From: Brooklawnia sp032229645
GTDB taxonomy: Bacteria > Actinomycetota > Actinomycetes > Propionibacteriales > Propionibacteriaceae
Reading direction: 5' to 3'
Assembly (NCBI GenBank): GCA_963722295.1
Contig: CAVRLB010000001.1
Coordinates: forward strand, 434,001-498,000
DNA: 64,000 nt
Each line of letters opens with the position of its first letter. Positions within the stretch are counted from its first letter, which is position 1. Below, in pieces: positions 34,035-42,751 of the stretch. The position numbers and the translations under genes are program-made. Under the pieces are notes generated by a model. That model was not told the origin of the DNA and ran no database searches. It was given only the letters and a program-made list of their open reading frames with translations.

Positions 34035-35817
34035 GGCTGGCCTCCTCGGCTTTCTTGCTGGCGCCGGGTTTGCCGGTGACGTCGGCTTTGGTTCGCTTCC
34101 GGACCGAACCGCGGCGTCCCAACAGGGACGCGCGGCTGACGCCCAGATGCTCGGGATCCAAACCGGAATTCTTGTGGCCCTCGCCGAAGAACTTCGTCCG
34201 GCCGAGCAGGGTCATCAACGGGTGGGTGAAGAAGATCACCAGCAGCAGATCGATCGCGGTCGTGACGCCCAAGGTGAAGGCGAAGCCTTTCACACTGCCG
34301 ATCGCCAGGAAATAGAGCACCACGGCGGCCAGCAGCTGAACCCCATCGGCCATCAGGATGGTCCCGCGTGCCTTGTGCCAACCGGACTGGATGGAATGGC
34401 GCAGGCTATGTCCCTCGCGAATCTCGTCACGTATTCGTTCGAAGTAGACGATGAACGAGTCCGCTGTCACACCGATAGCCACGATCGCGCCCGCGATACC
34501 GGGTAGGTTCAGCGCGAATCCGACCGCCGAGCCGAGCAGCACCATCACCGCGTAGGTGACAGTCGCGGCGGCCAACAGAGAGCCGGCGACAACGATCGTC
34601 AGCCCGCGATAGTAGATCAGACTGTAGGCGATGACCAGGCACAGGCCGATGATGCCGGCGATGATGCCCGCGGTCATCTGGTTTCCGCCCAGCACCGGCG
34701 AGACCGTGTCGACGGAGCTGGTTTCCAGATCCACCGGCAGCGAGCCGTAGCGAAGCGTGGTGGCCAGCGACTTGGCCGTGGTTTCGGTGATGCCGGTGCC
34801 CGAAATGCTCGCCTTGCCGCCGGTGATCCGCTCGCTGACGCTCGGCGCCGAGATCACCTCGCGGTCGAGCACGATCGCGAACTGATTCTGCGGCGCGGAC
34901 TTGGCAGACAGCCCCTCGGTGGCGTCCGCGAAGGTCGCCGAGCCCTCATCGTCAAATGTCAGTGAGACGATCCAGCTGACCTCACCCTGCGGGATGCCCG
35001 CAGTCGCGTCGGTGACGTGCTCGCCACTCAGGATGACAGGGCCGAGGAAGTACTTATAGGTGCCCGTCTGATCGCAGGCGATCAGAGGCTGATCGGAGAC
35101 ATCCGGGAACTCGTCGCCGCACTGGAACGCGGCGAAGTCCTCTGCGTCCTGCTGGGTCGGGCTGTAGTTCAACTCCTCATCGAGGGTGAGCGGCTGATCG
35201 CCCGGCACGGTCGGGCGCGGAGTGCTCGATGCCGGAGGCTCGGTGGGCAACTGGGGCATCGGGCGGCGCTGAGCGCTACTGGCTGGAGCGGAACTGGGCT
35301 CGGTGGTGGTCGAAGACGCGGACGACTGGGCACTGCTCGGGCTGGCCGACCCGGACTCGTCCGCGCTGATCTCACCGCTCGGGGTGGCAGCTGTGGAGGG
35401 CTCGGCCGTGGATGTGTCGGGTTGCTGGATCTGCTGGGAGGCGATCACCGGACGGAAGGCCAGCTTCGCGGTGGCGCCCACGAGTTCGACCAGTTCGTCG
35501 CTGCTCGTGTTGGGCACAGCGACTTCGATCTTGTCGTTGCCTTGGATCGTCACCGATGACTCGCCGACGCCGAGTGAGTCGACGCGGTTCTGGATGATGG
35601 TGCGTGCCGTCTCCAGGTTTTCCCGGGGAACGGTACTGCCGTCGCTGGTCCGGGCGGTCAACGTGATCGTGGTGCCGCCTCGCAGATCCAGACCGAGCCG
35701 CGGCGTCCAGGTGCCGGTGACCGCCATCAGGGCGAAAAGCATTACGACGACGATCGCGAAACCGATCAGCGTCCGCCCGGGCCTGAATGAACTTGTGTTT
35801 TGTGCAGATGATGCCAC
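34027..35817 (-). CDS. secD: Protein translocase subunit SecD
   Basis: SecD is the partner of SecF. The 596-residue protein has an N-terminal helix (IGFAIVVVMLFALMAVTGTW), RLGLDLRGGTTITL at the start of the external domain, and five C-terminal helices. These carry NQMTAGIIAGIIGLCLVIAYSL, the GVTADSFIVYFERIRDE motif and FFTHPLMTLLGR. The external domain contains an unusual low-complexity insert at about 136-215, rich in Ser, Ala, Thr and Pro, between the P1 subdomains. yajC precedes it by 15 nt. Confidence 0.96.
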   Translation of the reverse strand: MASSAQNTSSFRPGRTLIGFAIVVVMLFALMAVTGTWTPRLGLDLRGGTTITLTARTSDGSTVPRENLETARTIIQNRVDSLGVGESSVTIQGNDKIEVAVPNTSSDELVELVGATAKLAFRPVIASQQIQQPDTSTAEPSTAATPSGEISADESGSASPSSAQSSASSTTTEPSSAPASSAQRRPMPQLPTEPPASSTPRPTVPGDQPLTLDEELNYSPTQQDAEDFAAFQCGDEFPDVSDQPLIACDQTGTYKYFLGPVILSGEHVTDATAGIPQGEVSWIVSLTFDDEGSATFADATEGLSAKSAPQNQFAIVLDREVISAPSVSERITGGKASISGTGITETTAKSLATTLRYGSLPVDLETSSVDTVSPVLGGNQMTAGIIAGIIGLCLVIAYSLIYYRGLTIVVAGSLLAAATVTYAVMVLLGSAVGFALNLPGIAGAIVAIGVTADSFIVYFERIRDEIREGHSLRHSIQSGWHKARGTILMADGVQLLAAVVLYFLAIGSVKGFAFTLGVTTAIDLLLVIFFTHPLMTLLGRTKFFGEGHKNSGLDPEHLGVSRASLLGRRGSVRKRTKADVTGKPGASKKAEEASHE

Positions 35818-35832
35818 TGGGGGCTGCTCCTG

Positions 35833-36378
35833 TCAGCGTTCCTGCGGACGCTCGCCGGCGTCGTCGGTGGCGCTGACCTCGTTCGAACCGGGCTGGTAGA
35901 TGACGTTCTCGCCGGGCTTATAGATGGCGTCCGATGCTGCCTCGTCAGCCTCGCCCGCGGCTTCTTCGGTCTCATCGGTAGCGGCCGCGGCTGCTTCGGC
36001 CACGGGCTGGTCGATGACGTTCGCGTCGCCCTCAACGATCTCGGCGAAGGACCGGTCGATGTCGTCGGCGCGGAAACTGTCAGCGGCAACTGCGGCCTGA
36101 TCGTCGGTGAACTCGAACTCTTCTTCATCCGGCTTGGCCGCGCGCATCACGGCCTGCCTGAGCACGGTGACCTCGACGCCGGGAGCCAGTTCGACGACCA
36201 TCTGCTGATCGGCAGTTGCCCGGATCGTTCCGAAGATGCCCGAATTGAGCAACACCCTGGAGCCGGGCTGTAGAGCCTCAAGCATCTTGCGCTGCTCCTC
36301 CATCCGCTTCTTCTGCGGACGGACGGTCATGAAGTACATCAGGCCGATGAAGACCGCCATGATGAGCAGAATTTCCAT
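35833..36378 (-). CDS. yajC: Preprotein translocase accessory subunit YajC
   Basis: YajC is a small membrane protein associated with SecDF. From the ATG at 36378 (MEILLIMAVFIGLMYFMTVRPQKKRMEEQ), preceded by GTGAGGGTG, the product has 181 residues. A single N-terminal helix is followed by the basic RPQKKR motif and the YajC core (ALQPGSRVLLNSGIFGTI, VVELAPGVEVTVLRQAV). The C-terminal 90 residues are a strongly acidic Glu/Asp/Ala-rich tail, longer than in the enterobacterial protein but common in actinomycetes. Confidence 0.95.
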   Translation of the reverse strand: MEILLIMAVFIGLMYFMTVRPQKKRMEEQRKMLEALQPGSRVLLNSGIFGTIRATADQQMVVELAPGVEVTVLRQAVMRAAKPDEEEFEFTDDQAAVAADSFRADDIDRSFAEIVEGDANVIDQPVAEAAAAATDETEEAAGEADEAASDAIYKPGENVIYQPGSNEVSATDDAGERPQER

Positions 36379-36528
36379 GTAAGACACCCTCACTAGTCAG
36401 CAACCAGGCCGTTGCCTGGACGTGCAGGAGCGCGCACACCCGCACGCACTCCAGCGATCTTACCGAGTACAGCTGGGATCACCACATCTGGTCATGCGTT
36501 TTTCACGCTCAGGACCTGTGAATGACCG

Positions 36529-37563
36529 TCAACCGAAGAGTTCCGGCTGGCCACCGGATGCTTCCTGGACAGGCGCGGCCAGTCCCAGGTGAGCCCAGCC
36601 GGCAGGCGTGGCAATGCGTCCACGCGGCGTGCGCATCAAGAAGCCGAGTCGAACCAGGAAGGGTTCGGCGACCTCTTCGATCGTCTCGGTCTCCTCGGCA
36701 ACACTGATGGCAAGTGTCGACAACCCGACGGGCCCACCAGCGAACTTGCGGCAGATGGAATTCAAGACGGCCCGGTCGAGACGGTCCAGACCGAGCGGGT
36801 CGACCTCGTAGAGTTCCAGGGCATCGCGAGCCAACTGGGGGTTCACGATGCCGCCGTTGTGTACCTGGGCATAGTCGCGCACGCGGCGCAGCAGGCGGTT
36901 GGCGATACGGGGCGTCCCGCGCGAGCGTCGGGCGATCTCCGCAGCAGACTCCGCGTCCAGCGCGATGCCGAGCTTGGTGGCAGAGCGGCCCGCGATCCGC
37001 TCCAGGTCGGCCGAATCGTAATAGTCCAGCTGAGCGGTGAAACCGAAGCGGTCGCGCAACGGCCCGGGCAGCAAACCCGCTCTGGTCGTCGCACCCACCA
37101 GGGTGAACGGCGGGATCTCGATCGGAATGGCGGTGGCGCCCGGACCCTTCCCCAGCACAACGTCCACTCTGAAGTCCTCCATCGCCAGATAGAGCATCTC
37201 CTCGGCCGGCCGGCTCATCCGGTGTATCTCGTCGAGGAAGAGCACTTCGCCCTCGGTGAGCCCCGACAAGATGGCCGCCAGATCGCCGGCGTGCTGAATC
37301 GCGGGCCCCGAGGTGATGTGCAGCGGCACAGCCATCTCATTGGCGATGATCATCGCCAATGTCGTCTTGCCCAGCCCCGGCGGACCCGACAGCAGTACAT
37401 GATCGGGAGTGCTCCCCCGGTGCAAGGCGGCCTGCAGGACCAGGCTGAGCTGATCGACCACGCGCGGCTGGCCTTCGAAATCGGCCAACGCCGAGGGACG
37501 CAGCGCGCCTTCGGCCGCGATCTCGTCGGGTGTGGGCCACGGATCGACCGGGGAATGGGTCAC
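36529..37563 (-). CDS. ruvB: Holliday junction branch-migration ATPase RuvB
   Basis: RuvB is the AAA motor that drives branch migration with RuvA. The 344-residue protein has Walker A GPPGLGKTT, Walker B VLFLDEIHRM, sensor 1 LVGATTRAGLL, the arginine finger segment PLRDRFGF, and a C-terminal winged-helix domain (LVRLGFLMRTPRGRIATPAGW). It follows ruvA by 13 nt. The 150 bp between its end and yajC shows no gene. Confidence 0.97.
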   Translation of the reverse strand: MTHSPVDPWPTPDEIAAEGALRPSALADFEGQPRVVDQLSLVLQAALHRGSTPDHVLLSGPPGLGKTTLAMIIANEMAVPLHITSGPAIQHAGDLAAILSGLTEGEVLFLDEIHRMSRPAEEMLYLAMEDFRVDVVLGKGPGATAIPIEIPPFTLVGATTRAGLLPGPLRDRFGFTAQLDYYDSADLERIAGRSATKLGIALDAESAAEIARRSRGTPRIANRLLRRVRDYAQVHNGGIVNPQLARDALELYEVDPLGLDRLDRAVLNSICRKFAGGPVGLSTLAISVAEETETIEEVAEPFLVRLGFLMRTPRGRIATPAGWAHLGLAAPVQEASGGQPELFG

Positions 37564-37576
37564 GGTGCGGGACTCC

Positions 37577-38188
37577 TCAGGCTCGGGCCAGCGACTGCAA
37601 TGCGGCCTTCATCAGCCTACCCAGTGAGATCTGCGGATCGTCGACCACCAGTGGAGCGATCTTCTCGACGGCGGCATCCGCGTCCTTGGACGACCATCCG
37701 AGGCCCTGCAGACCACTGGAGACCTGCTCGCGCCACGGCTCACCGTCCGGAACACCAACGTGATCGCTCGTGTCGAGCTGCGCAGCCAACGCGCCGACGC
37801 GGTCGCGCAGTTCGACGATGATCTTCTCGGCGCCCTTGCGTCCGATGCCGGGCACCTTCATCAGTACCGCGACCGAATCGCTTTGAATCGCGGAGACGAC
37901 CTCGGCAGGGCTCAGCACCGAGATCGCCGCCAGCGCCAGCTTGGGCCCTACTCCGGATGCCAGCTGCAGCATCTCGAAGGCCTGCCGTTCGTGCGCATCG
38001 GTGAAACCGAAGAGCGTCAGCGCGTCTTGCCGGACGATCAAGGTGGTCGCCACGGTGCATTCGGCGCCTGGCCGCAGGCCTGCGGCGGTGCCCGGCGTGC
38101 AGGAGACCCTGAACCCTACGCCCGAGACATCGATCACCGCCCAGTTCGGGCCGAGGGCCACGGCGGTTCCGCGGAGCTGAGAGATCAT
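37577..38188 (-). CDS. ruvA: Holliday junction DNA-binding protein RuvA
   Basis: RuvA binds four-way junctions and loads RuvB. From the ATG at 38188 (MISQLRGTAVALGPNWAVIDVSGVGF) the protein has 203 residues. It contains the OB domain, two helix-hairpin-helix motifs (ASGVGPKLALAAIS and VPGIGRKGAEKIIVELRD) and the C-terminal RuvB-contacting domain. The start overlaps the ruvC stop as ATGA; the longer open frame upstream is a shadow of ruvC. Confidence 0.96.
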   Translation of the reverse strand: MISQLRGTAVALGPNWAVIDVSGVGFRVSCTPGTAAGLRPGAECTVATTLIVRQDALTLFGFTDAHERQAFEMLQLASGVGPKLALAAISVLSPAEVVSAIQSDSVAVLMKVPGIGRKGAEKIIVELRDRVGALAAQLDTSDHVGVPDGEPWREQVSSGLQGLGWSSKDADAAVEKIAPLVVDDPQISLGRLMKAALQSLARA

Positions 38189-38715
38189 CGTCGTCCTGTT
38201 CTGGCCGCGTGTTCCTGCACTGCGGCCGCGTAGCGATTGACCGAGCCACCCCGCCACAGCTGGCACAGCGCCAGTGCCACGGCGTCGGCGGCGTCGGCGG
38301 GCCTGGGGGCCTCGTCCAGTTTGAGAATGCGGACGACCATCGCGGCCACCTGGGCCTTGTCGGCGCGCCCGGAACCGGTGATCGCGGCCTTCACCTCGGT
38401 CGGGGTGTGCAGTGCCACCGGAATGGCGTGCCTGGCAGCGATCAGCATCGCGATGCCGGCCGCCTGGGCGGTGCCAGTGACGGTCATCACGTTATGCTGA
38501 GCGAAGACGCGTTCGACTGCGATGACCTCGGGTCGATTGGCCTGCACCCAGGCTTCCAGGCCCTCCTCGATGGCCAGCAGCCGGTGGGCATGGTCGAGGC
38601 CCGGCGAGGTGCGCACCACTCCGGCGGCGACCAGCTGCGGGGAACGCACCGATGCGGCATCGATGACTCCGACACCGCATCGGGTCAGGCCGGGATCAAC
38701 GCCAAGAACACGCAT
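38185..38715 (-). CDS. ruvC: Crossover junction endodeoxyribonuclease RuvC
   Basis: RuvC cuts Holliday junctions symmetrically. From the ATG at 38715 the product has 176 residues. The RNase H-like fold acidic residues are seen in MRVLGVDPGLTRCG (first Asp), VIAVERVFAQHN (Glu) and PRPADAADAVALALCQ (final acidic pair). It leads the ruvC-ruvA-ruvB operon, downstream of yebC as in most actinomycetes. Confidence 0.96.
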   Translation of the reverse strand: MRVLGVDPGLTRCGVGVIDAASVRSPQLVAAGVVRTSPGLDHAHRLLAIEEGLEAWVQANRPEVIAVERVFAQHNVMTVTGTAQAAGIAMLIAARHAIPVALHTPTEVKAAITGSGRADKAQVAAMVVRILKLDEAPRPADAADAVALALCQLWRGGSVNRYAAAVQEHAARTGRR

Positions 38716-38765
38716 GGCACCACCCGTCGGATTGCGAACACACGTTCGGATTCTAGGCCACGACA

Positions 38766-38799
38766 AAGAGTGCCCGGCTCAGGCGCGCCGGACACTCTT
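38766..38799 (-). terminator. Hairpin after yebC
   Basis: AAGAGTGCCCGGC (38766-38778) and GCCGGACACTCTT (38787-38799) form a 13-bp stem with an 8-nt loop. The single mismatch becomes a G-U pair in minus-strand RNA. It starts 17 nt after the yebC stop and about 50 nt before ruvC. TTTGT follows on the minus strand, a weak U-run, so it probably acts as an intrinsic terminator for yebC, perhaps incomplete. Confidence 0.65.
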
Positions 38800-38816
38800 C
38801 TTCAATGGGGCCAAGG

Positions 38817-39617
38817 TCAGTCGTCACTGTCCAGCGCGGCCTGGACCTCTTCGCTCAGGTCTGCATTGGTGAAGACGGTCTGGACATCGTCCAGGTCTTC
38901 GAGGGCATCGACGATGCGGAAGAGCTTCTGCGCGTCGTCAACCGAATCAATGGCCTGGTCGAAGCTCGCGACGAACTGGACTTCGGCGGAGTCGTAGTCG
39001 ATATCGGCGGCCTGCACGGCCTTGCGGACGGCGACCAGATCGTTGGGGTCGCTGATCAACTCGAAAGCGTCCCCCTCATCGGTGATGTCCTCCGCATTGG
39101 CCTCGATGGTGGCTTCGAGCAAGTCGTCCTCGGTGATGGAGCGAGTCTGGGTCTTGCGGCCCTCGGTGGCAACCTCCTGCTCCTTGGCCACGGTCACGAC
39201 CCCCTTGCGGTTGAACAGCCGCTGCACCGAACCGCCGTCGGCCATGGTGCCGCCGTTACGGGTGACCGCCACTCGCACATCCGAGATCGAACGGTTGCGG
39301 TTGTCGGTCAGGCACTCGATCAAGATCGCGACGCCGGCCGGGCCGTACGCCTCGTACATGATCGACTCGTAGTTCACGGCGTCGGCACCCTCGCCCGCGC
39401 CACGCTTGACGGCACGGTCGATATTGTCGTTGGGAACCGAATTCTTCTTGGCCTTCTGAACCGCGTCATAGAGAGTCGGATTGCCCGCAATGTCGCCACC
39501 GCCGAGCCGAGCCGCGACTTCGATGTTCTTGATCAGCTTGGCGAACAGCTTGCCGCGCTTGGCATCGATCGCAGCCTTCTTGTGCTTCGTGGTTGCCCAC
39601 TTCGAGTGGCCTGACAT
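38817..39617 (-). CDS. yebC: YebC/PmpR-family protein
   Basis: The 266-residue protein begins MSGHSKWATTKHKKAAIDAKRGKLFAKL, the YebC signature, and continues with GGGDIAGNPTLYDAVQKAKKNSVPNDNIDRAVKRG and YEAYGPAGVAILIECLTDNRNRS. Members have been reported both as transcriptional regulators and as translation factors for difficult peptide sequences; which applies here is not evident. It is slightly longer than usual because of an acidic end. It sits upstream of ruvC, the conserved context. Confidence 0.95.
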   Translation of the reverse strand: MSGHSKWATTKHKKAAIDAKRGKLFAKLIKNIEVAARLGGGDIAGNPTLYDAVQKAKKNSVPNDNIDRAVKRGAGEGADAVNYESIMYEAYGPAGVAILIECLTDNRNRSISDVRVAVTRNGGTMADGGSVQRLFNRKGVVTVAKEQEVATEGRKTQTRSITEDDLLEATIEANAEDITDEGDAFELISDPNDLVAVRKAVQAADIDYDSAEVQFVASFDQAIDSVDDAQKLFRIVDALEDLDDVQTVFTNADLSEEVQAALDSDD

Positions 39618-39664
39618 ATATGACTATCCCCCTACGTACACCCGACGAACCTTCGTTAGCTTAC

Positions 39665-40690
39665 TCAGTCGTCGAAGGTGGCTCCAAAGAGGACCATTTT
39701 GTCCTCGAAACGATAACCCATGCCGCCGAACAGCGACTCGCTTCTCGGCAGGTTGTCGGTATCGATCCCGATGCCCGCCAAGACGCAGCCGTGATCGGCG
39801 AAGGTGCGCATGGAGGCCGCCAGCAGCGCATGGGCGAGGCCGTGCCGCTGGTATGCGGGGAGCACGCCGATCCGTTCGGTCCATCCCTCACGCCAGCCGT
39901 TCTGGCGCTCGATGATCTCCGAGTTCACCGCGTAGCCGACGACCCCGGCGTCCGGGTTGTTGGTCTGCACGGCGATCCACGACCAGTCCAGACGCGAATC
40001 GGGGCGTTCCAGCGAGCGCTCCCAGGCGTCCGGCGCGACGTCGTGCGAACCATGCCTGGTACCGAAGGCCGTGTTGTGGGCCTGACGGACCTTGTCCGAC
40101 CAGGATCGTTCGAAAGACCGCAATTCGATGCCGGGAGGAGGCAGCACCAGCGGCAACGCCCCATCGGTGAGGCTACGATGGGCATCGCAGAACCAGCGCT
40201 GCGGCTTCAGCAGGCCGTTCTCCTCGAGATCGGCGGCCACCCGGGAGCCTTCGTCGGTTGCGCAACCGACCCACAGCGGGCCGAGCAGCGGACGGGTCTC
40301 CCGCAGATGCTGGTACCAGGCCCTGGCGCGTGAGATCAGCCAGGCCACCAGCTTGACGCCGATCTTGTGGTGCCGCCAGGCCGGATGTACCCCGATCTCC
40401 ATCCAGGCATGGGGAAGCTGGACGTCGGGGGCCGTGATGTGATTCCAGCCGTAGGCCACGATCGTGCCGCCGCGGTCGCGTCCGACGACTGCGTGATTGG
40501 AGGCATACGCCCAATCCTGCTCGAAGTCTTCGGTCAGGCCGCCCAACTCGCGGTGCTGGATGGGATCGTCGAAGTACTCGATGGCAGCGCAAAGCTCGGA
40601 TACCTCGCTCAGGTCGTCACGGGTGAGGAACGACCACTCCAGACTTCCTTCGACGATGGCCTCTCCCCAGGAGAGTTGCTGCTCGCGCAT
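39665..40690 (-). CDS. Tandem GNAT-family N-acetyltransferase
   Basis: The 341-residue protein has two GNAT-type halves. The first contains HAWMEIGVHPAWRHHKIGVKLVAWL and the second contains GWTERIGVLPAYQRHGLAHALLAASMRTF; both have the acetyl-CoA-binding pattern R-X-X-G-(L/V)-(A/G). Mycothiol synthase (MshD) has the same two-domain layout, but I cannot assign that function because MshD-specific motifs are not evident. It lies 13 nt after hisA and may be co-transcribed with the histidine operon. Confidence 0.82.
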   Translation of the reverse strand: MREQQLSWGEAIVEGSLEWSFLTRDDLSEVSELCAAIEYFDDPIQHRELGGLTEDFEQDWAYASNHAVVGRDRGGTIVAYGWNHITAPDVQLPHAWMEIGVHPAWRHHKIGVKLVAWLISRARAWYQHLRETRPLLGPLWVGCATDEGSRVAADLEENGLLKPQRWFCDAHRSLTDGALPLVLPPPGIELRSFERSWSDKVRQAHNTAFGTRHGSHDVAPDAWERSLERPDSRLDWSWIAVQTNNPDAGVVGYAVNSEIIERQNGWREGWTERIGVLPAYQRHGLAHALLAASMRTFADHGCVLAGIGIDTDNLPRSESLFGGMGYRFEDKMVLFGATFDD

Positions 40691-40703
40691 CTGGGCTCAC
40701 GTC

Positions 40704-41468
40704 TCAGCTCGCCAGTGGGTCATGCACGGCGGCCAACGCCTCGGTCAAGGTGAAGTTGCCCACGTAAAGCGCGGTGCCGATGATCGCACCCTCGACACCG
40801 ATCGGCACCAGCCCCGACAGCATCCTCAGGTCGTGCAATGAGGAGATGCCGCCGCTGGCCACCACCTTGGCGCCGGTACGAGCGCAAACCGCACCCAGCA
40901 ACTCCAGATTCGGCCCGGTCAGCATGCCGTCGCTGGCGACATCGGTCACCACGAAGCGCTCGCAGCCGGCCTGCGTCATGCGCTGCACCGTCTCGAAGAC
41001 GTCACCGCCGCTGGTTGTCCAGCCACGCGCGGCCAGCTGGTTACCGCGCACGTCGAGGCCGATCGCGATCCGGTCGCCGTGCTCGGCGATGATCTTCTCG
41101 CACCATTCGGGCTTCTCCAGCGCCGCAGTACCCACGTTCACGCGGCGGGCCCCGGTGCTCAAAGCGCGTGTCAACGAAGCGTCGTCGCGGATGCCTCCGG
41201 ACAATTCAACGTCGATCTCCAGCTCCGCGATGACCTCGGCGAGTTGCTCCGCGTTGGAATCGCGCCCAAAAGCCGCATCGAGATCGACCAGATGCAGCCA
41301 CTGGGCGCCTTGGGACTGCCATCGCAGCGCTGCTTCCAGCGGGTCACCGAAGACCCGCTCGCTGCCGGCGGCCCCTTGAATGAGTTGCACCGCCTTGCCG
41401 TTTTGGACATCGACCGCCGGCAGCAGCACCAGCCGCTGTAAATCTGCTGAGGTTGAAGTGTTCGTCAT
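40704..41468 (-). CDS. priA: Phosphoribosyl isomerase A (HisA, possibly dual HisA/TrpF)
   Basis: This TIM-barrel enzyme isomerises ProFAR in histidine synthesis; the actinobacterial form often also isomerises PRA in tryptophan synthesis. From the ATG at 41468 the protein has 254 residues. It begins RLVLLPAVDVQNGKAVQLIQG, with the general base aspartate in PAVDV, phosphate-binding ELSGGIRDD, and the second acid in FVVTDVASDGMLTGPN. No separate trpF gene is in this window near trpCBA, which is compatible with the dual role but does not prove it. It is 17 nt after hisH. Confidence 0.9.
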   Translation of the reverse strand: MTNTSTSADLQRLVLLPAVDVQNGKAVQLIQGAAGSERVFGDPLEAALRWQSQGAQWLHLVDLDAAFGRDSNAEQLAEVIAELEIDVELSGGIRDDASLTRALSTGARRVNVGTAALEKPEWCEKIIAEHGDRIAIGLDVRGNQLAARGWTTSGGDVFETVQRMTQAGCERFVVTDVASDGMLTGPNLELLGAVCARTGAKVVASGGISSLHDLRMLSGLVPIGVEGAIIGTALYVGNFTLTEALAAVHDPLAS

Positions 41469-41485
41469 GGACACGTTGAACGACC

Positions 41486-42121
41486 CTAACTTGCCAGCCA
41501 ATGGCGTAGTAGTTGTGCCCCAGCCGCTCCGGACTTCTCCGGGTGGAACTGGGTGCTGGTCACGCTGCCCCACTGGACGGCAGCGATGAACCTATCTCCT
41601 TCGTGCTCGCACCAGGTGATGCGGGCATCCGCAGGTACGCAAGCTTGGCCATCGTCGTCGCTGGCATGCACCCCGTACGAGTGGACGAAATAGAACCTTC
41701 GATCTTGGAGCCCCTCGAAAACGCCCGCCTGTGCTGGCGCCTCGACAGTGTTCCAGCCCATATGCGGCAGCCGTCGGGCAGCCAACCGCTCCACGGTACC
41801 AGGAAAGATGCCGATGCCATCGGCGGGCTCCCCGCGCTCGACACCGTGCGCGAAAAGCACCTGGTGGCCCACGCAGATACCGAGCAGCTTTCGTCCGGAG
41901 CCGACCCAGTCGCGCACCAGATCGACGCCGCCGACCGCATGCAGCCCCGCCATGCATGCCGCGAAAGCACCCACACCTGGCACTACGAGTGCCTCGGCGC
42001 TGGCGAACTCGCTCGGCTTGCTGCCGAGTCGCACCTGGGCTCCGGCGGCCTCGAGTGCCCGGCATGCCGAGTGGAGGTTTCCTGACCCGTAGTCGAGAAC
42101 CCCTATCGTCGGTTCGATCAC
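41486..42121 (-). CDS. hisH: Imidazole glycerol phosphate synthase, glutaminase subunit
   Basis: HisH supplies ammonia from glutamine to HisF. The 211-residue class-I amidotransferase starts at a GTG overlapping the hisB stop (GTGA). It has IGVLDYGSGNLHSACRALEAAGA at the start, the nucleophile in LGICVGHQVLF, and the catalytic His/Glu in STQFHPEKSGAAG. Its partner hisF is not between the genes present here; if it exists it is elsewhere in the genome. Confidence 0.95.
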   Translation of the reverse strand: MIEPTIGVLDYGSGNLHSACRALEAAGAQVRLGSKPSEFASAEALVVPGVGAFAACMAGLHAVGGVDLVRDWVGSGRKLLGICVGHQVLFAHGVERGEPADGIGIFPGTVERLAARRLPHMGWNTVEAPAQAGVFEGLQDRRFYFVHSYGVHASDDDGQACVPADARITWCEHEGDRFIAAVQWGSVTSTQFHPEKSGAAGAQLLRHWLAS

Positions 42122-42735
42122 AGCGCGCCCTTGGTACTCGGGATTCCCGTCACGCGGGGGTCAGGCTCGACTGCGACGCGTAGCGCCCGGGCCAGCGACT
42201 TGAATTCGGCCTCGACGATGTGGTGCGGTTCGCGTCCGGCCAGCAAGGTGAGATGGACGCAGATACCCGCATTGAAGGCCAGCGATTCGAAGACATGCTG
42301 AGTCATCGAGCCCGCGTAGAGCGGACCGGTGCCGCCGATGCGGGCATAGATCTGTCCTTCCGGCTCACCGGTGAACACGGCATATGCGCGTCCTGCAACG
42401 TCGACAACGCAACGCGCCAGGGCTTCGTCCAGGGGCACGGTGGCGTCGCCGAAGCGGCGGATGCCGCGCTTGTCGCCCAGCGCGATCTTGAGCGCCTGCC
42501 CGATCGCGATGGCGGTGTCCTCGATCGAGTGGTGGCCGTCGATATAGATATCGCCGGTGGTGGTGATCTCCATGTCGATCAGCGAGTGGCGTGACAATGC
42601 GGTCAGCATGTGATCGTAGAAACCCACGCCGGTGCTGATCGTCGAGGTGCCCGTACCGTCCAGATTGAGCAAGACATCGACATCGGACTCGCTGGTGACA
42701 CGCTTCACGTGCGCGATGCGCGCTTCAGCAGTCAT
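42118..42735 (-). CDS. hisB: Imidazoleglycerol-phosphate dehydratase
   Basis: HisB dehydrates IGP in histidine synthesis using bound manganese. From the ATG at 42735 (MTAEARIAHVKRVTSESDVDVLLNLDGTG) it has 205 residues, the length of the monofunctional enzyme. The metal-binding histidine motifs are GVGFYDHMLTALSRHS, DGHHSIEDTAIAIGQAL and the later QHVFESLAFNAGICVHL. It is 16 nt after hisC. Confidence 0.95.
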   Translation of the reverse strand: MTAEARIAHVKRVTSESDVDVLLNLDGTGTSTISTGVGFYDHMLTALSRHSLIDMEITTTGDIYIDGHHSIEDTAIAIGQALKIALGDKRGIRRFGDATVPLDEALARCVVDVAGRAYAVFTGEPEGQIYARIGGTGPLYAGSMTQHVFESLAFNAGICVHLTLLAGREPHHIVEAEFKSLARALRVAVEPDPRVTGIPSTKGAL

Positions 42736-42751
42736 TTCGTTGGCTCCTCGT

